The notes under the pieces are model-generated. The model was not told the origin of the DNA. It searched no databases and saw only the letters and a program-made list of their open reading frames with translations. Of a stretch of DNA of 64,000 nt, positions 62,900-64,000 are shown in pieces; positions within the stretch are counted from its first letter, which is position 1, and each line of letters opens with the position of its first letter. Origin of the DNA: Belnapia mucosa (lineage in GTDB: Bacteria > Pseudomonadota > Alphaproteobacteria > Acetobacterales > Acetobacteraceae); NCBI RefSeq assembly GCF_016775475.1, contig NZ_JAEUXJ010000004.1, positions 434,001-498,000 of the forward strand, given 5' to 3'. The translations under genes were made by a program, and so were the position numbers.

Positions 62900-63409
62900 C
62901 TATTCCCGCAGCAGGGCAGCGAGGTCGAGCCGGCGGGTGAACATGGCGAGGTTCCCGGCGGCATCGCGTGGCCAATCCTCCTGCGAGCGGTCGCGGTAGA
63001 GCTCGACGCCATTGCCGTCCGGGTCGCGCAGATAGATCGCTTCCGAGACTCCATGGTCCGAGGCGCCCTCCAGCGGGATGCCGGCGGCGAGCACCCGGCG
63101 CAGCGCGGCGGCGAGCGCCGGGCGGTCCGGATAGACCAGCGCGACATGATAGAGCCCGGTGCTGCCCGGCGGCGGCGGAGCGCCGCCCTCGCTCTCCCAG
63201 GTATTGAGGGCGATGTGGTGGTGATAGCCGCCGGCCGAGAGGAAGGCGGCCCGCCCGCCCATGCGCTGCTGCAGCTCGAACCCCAGCACGTCGCGCCAGA
63301 AGCCCAGCGCGCGGTCGATATCGGCGACCTTGAGATGGACATGGCCGATCCGCGCCGCGGGGTGGATCGGCGCGGCGGCCTCGGGGCCGGTGAGCGGGGC
63401 TTCGGGCAT
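62900..63409 (-). CDS. VOC family protein, CatE-type extradiol dioxygenase-like
   Basis: 169 aa. IGHVHLKVADIDRALGFWRD opens a VOC unit; GGYHHHIALNTWES holds probable metal His residues, and IYLRDPDGNGVELYRDR carries the closing Glu. The pattern matches single-unit CatE/glyoxalase-like proteins, whose longer relatives cleave catechols. ATG 63409 chosen. Convergent with the phosphoesterase gene, and its stop directly abuts it. It is separated from rpoH by a terminator. Confidence 0.85.
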   Translation of the reverse strand: MPEAPLTGPEAAAPIHPAARIGHVHLKVADIDRALGFWRDVLGFELQQRMGGRAAFLSAGGYHHHIALNTWESEGGAPPPPGSTGLYHVALVYPDRPALAAALRRVLAAGIPLEGASDHGVSEAIYLRDPDGNGVELYRDRSQEDWPRDAAGNLAMFTRRLDLAALLRE

Positions 63410-63430
63410 GGCTGCAATCTCCTTCGCCCA

Positions 63431-63463
63431 AAACAATGGCGCCGCCCCGGGGGGCGGCGCCAA
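63431..63463 (-). terminator. Rho-independent terminator after rpoH
   Basis: Stem TGGCGCCGCCC / GGGCGGCGCCA, 11 bp perfect, loop of four bases. Read leftward, it is followed by TTGTTTTGGG, a short U-tract. It lies 58 bp downstream of the rpoH stop and ahead of the VOC gene. Confidence 0.8.
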
Positions 63464-63520
63464 TCATCAAGCCGGATGACCGTTATCAGCGAAGGCCCGG
63501 ACCACGAGCCGCCGCGGAGG

Positions 63521-64000
63521 TCAGACCGCGAGCCTGCGCTCGACGATCTGGGTCTTCATGCTCTTCTGCAGCTTCTCGAAGGCGCGAACCTCGATCTGGC
63601 GGACGCGCTCGCGGCTGATGTTGTACTGCTGCGAGAGCTCCTCCAGCGTAGTCGGCTCATCCTTCAGGCGCCGCTCGATCAGGATATGGCGCTCCCGCTC
63701 GTTCAGCGTCTTCAGCGCCTCGCCGAGCAGTTCGCGCCGGTTGCTGAGATCCTCGCGGTCGGCGAGGGTGCTCTCCTGCGTCTCCTGCTCATCGACCAGC
63801 CAATCCTGCCACTCACCCTCGCTGTCTGCGCGGACGGGGGCGTTCAGGCTGTGGTCGGGCGAAGCGAGGCGGCGATTCATCGAGACCACGTCCTGCTCCG
63901 GCACCTGGAGGACGCGGGCGATCTTCTCCACCTGCTCGGACTTCAAATCGCCGTCCTCGAGAGCGGACATCTGCGCCTTCAGCCGGCGGAGGTTGAAGAA
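63521..64000 (-). CDS. rpoH: RNA polymerase heat-shock sigma factor RpoH, C-terminal part
   Basis: The last ~159 residues; the gene runs off the right edge. The beginning of the visible part, FFNLRRLKAQ, is the RpoH box that is specific to sigma-32. Region 4 is complete, with ERHILIERRL and the helix-turn-helix TLEELSQQYNISRERVRQIE. RpoH directs transcription of chaperone and protease genes under heat stress. Followed by a strong terminator. Confidence 0.93.
   Translation of the reverse strand, partial: FFNLRRLKAQMSALEDGDLKSEQVEKIARVLQVPEQDVVSMNRRLASPDHSLNAPVRADSEGEWQDWLVDEQETQESTLADREDLSNRRELLGEALKTLNERERHILIERRLKDEPTTLEELSQQYNISRERVRQIEVRAFEKLQKSMKTQIVERRLAV

Noticed and set aside
1..64000. 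tRNA, rRNA and CRISPR arrays
   Set aside because: I looked for T-loop consensus, conserved rRNA segments and regularly spaced repeats on both strands and saw none.

Overview
The window is high-GC, densely packed chromosomal DNA in which long open frames occur on both strands. The gene set (hisZ-purA, rpoH, a Zur-type zinc box, HWE histidine kinase, Atm1-type exporter, Bug-family binding protein) fits an alphaproteobacterium. Acetobacteraceae of the Roseomonas type is my best guess; this is inferred from gene content and base composition, as no rRNA gene is present.

Layout. 0-9.7 kb: the 3' end of a response regulator, a palindromic repeat, a divergent PEP carboxylase homologue, a DMT protein, a PaiB/MocR divergent pair, an epimerase-aminotransferase sugar pair and a RidA/K+-channel pair. 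9.8-18.5 kb: a lytic transglycosylase, a protein with five Trp motifs, a zinc ABC importer with a perfect Zur-like operator, a DUF892 protein, a DMT exporter with an aldo/keto reductase, and an FAD oxidoreductase. 18.5-26.4 kb: an Atm1-type ABC exporter, a NUDIX hydrolase, an acetyltransferase, and several general metabolic enzymes. 26.3-42.5 kb is the most distinctive block. It holds eight luciferase-like (LLM) oxidoreductases, FO synthase, cofC, cofD, cofE and an F420-dependent glucose-6-phosphate dehydrogenase, so coenzyme F420 could be made, reduced and used from one locus. 42.6-51.1 kb: prfC (followed by a second copy of the palindromic repeat), a lipase-like protein, a CdiI-like immunity protein, purA, hisZ, VOC proteins, HxlR and a radical SAM protein.

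51.1-60.7 kb carries the four genes of the ligase-associated DNA damage module. Ligase and exonuclease point left, helicase and PdeM point right. About 3.6 kb separates the halves and holds a decayed IS481-like transposase end, a broken DUF4062 gene, an AT-richer orphan gene, a DUF1206 membrane protein and an HWE kinase. 60.7-64 kb: a photolyase, a metallophosphoesterase, a VOC protein and the 3' part of rpoH with its terminator.

No tRNA, rRNA, CRISPR array or intact insertion sequence was found. Where start codons were ambiguous I state the choice made. All family names rest on motif recognition by eye; no database search was run.
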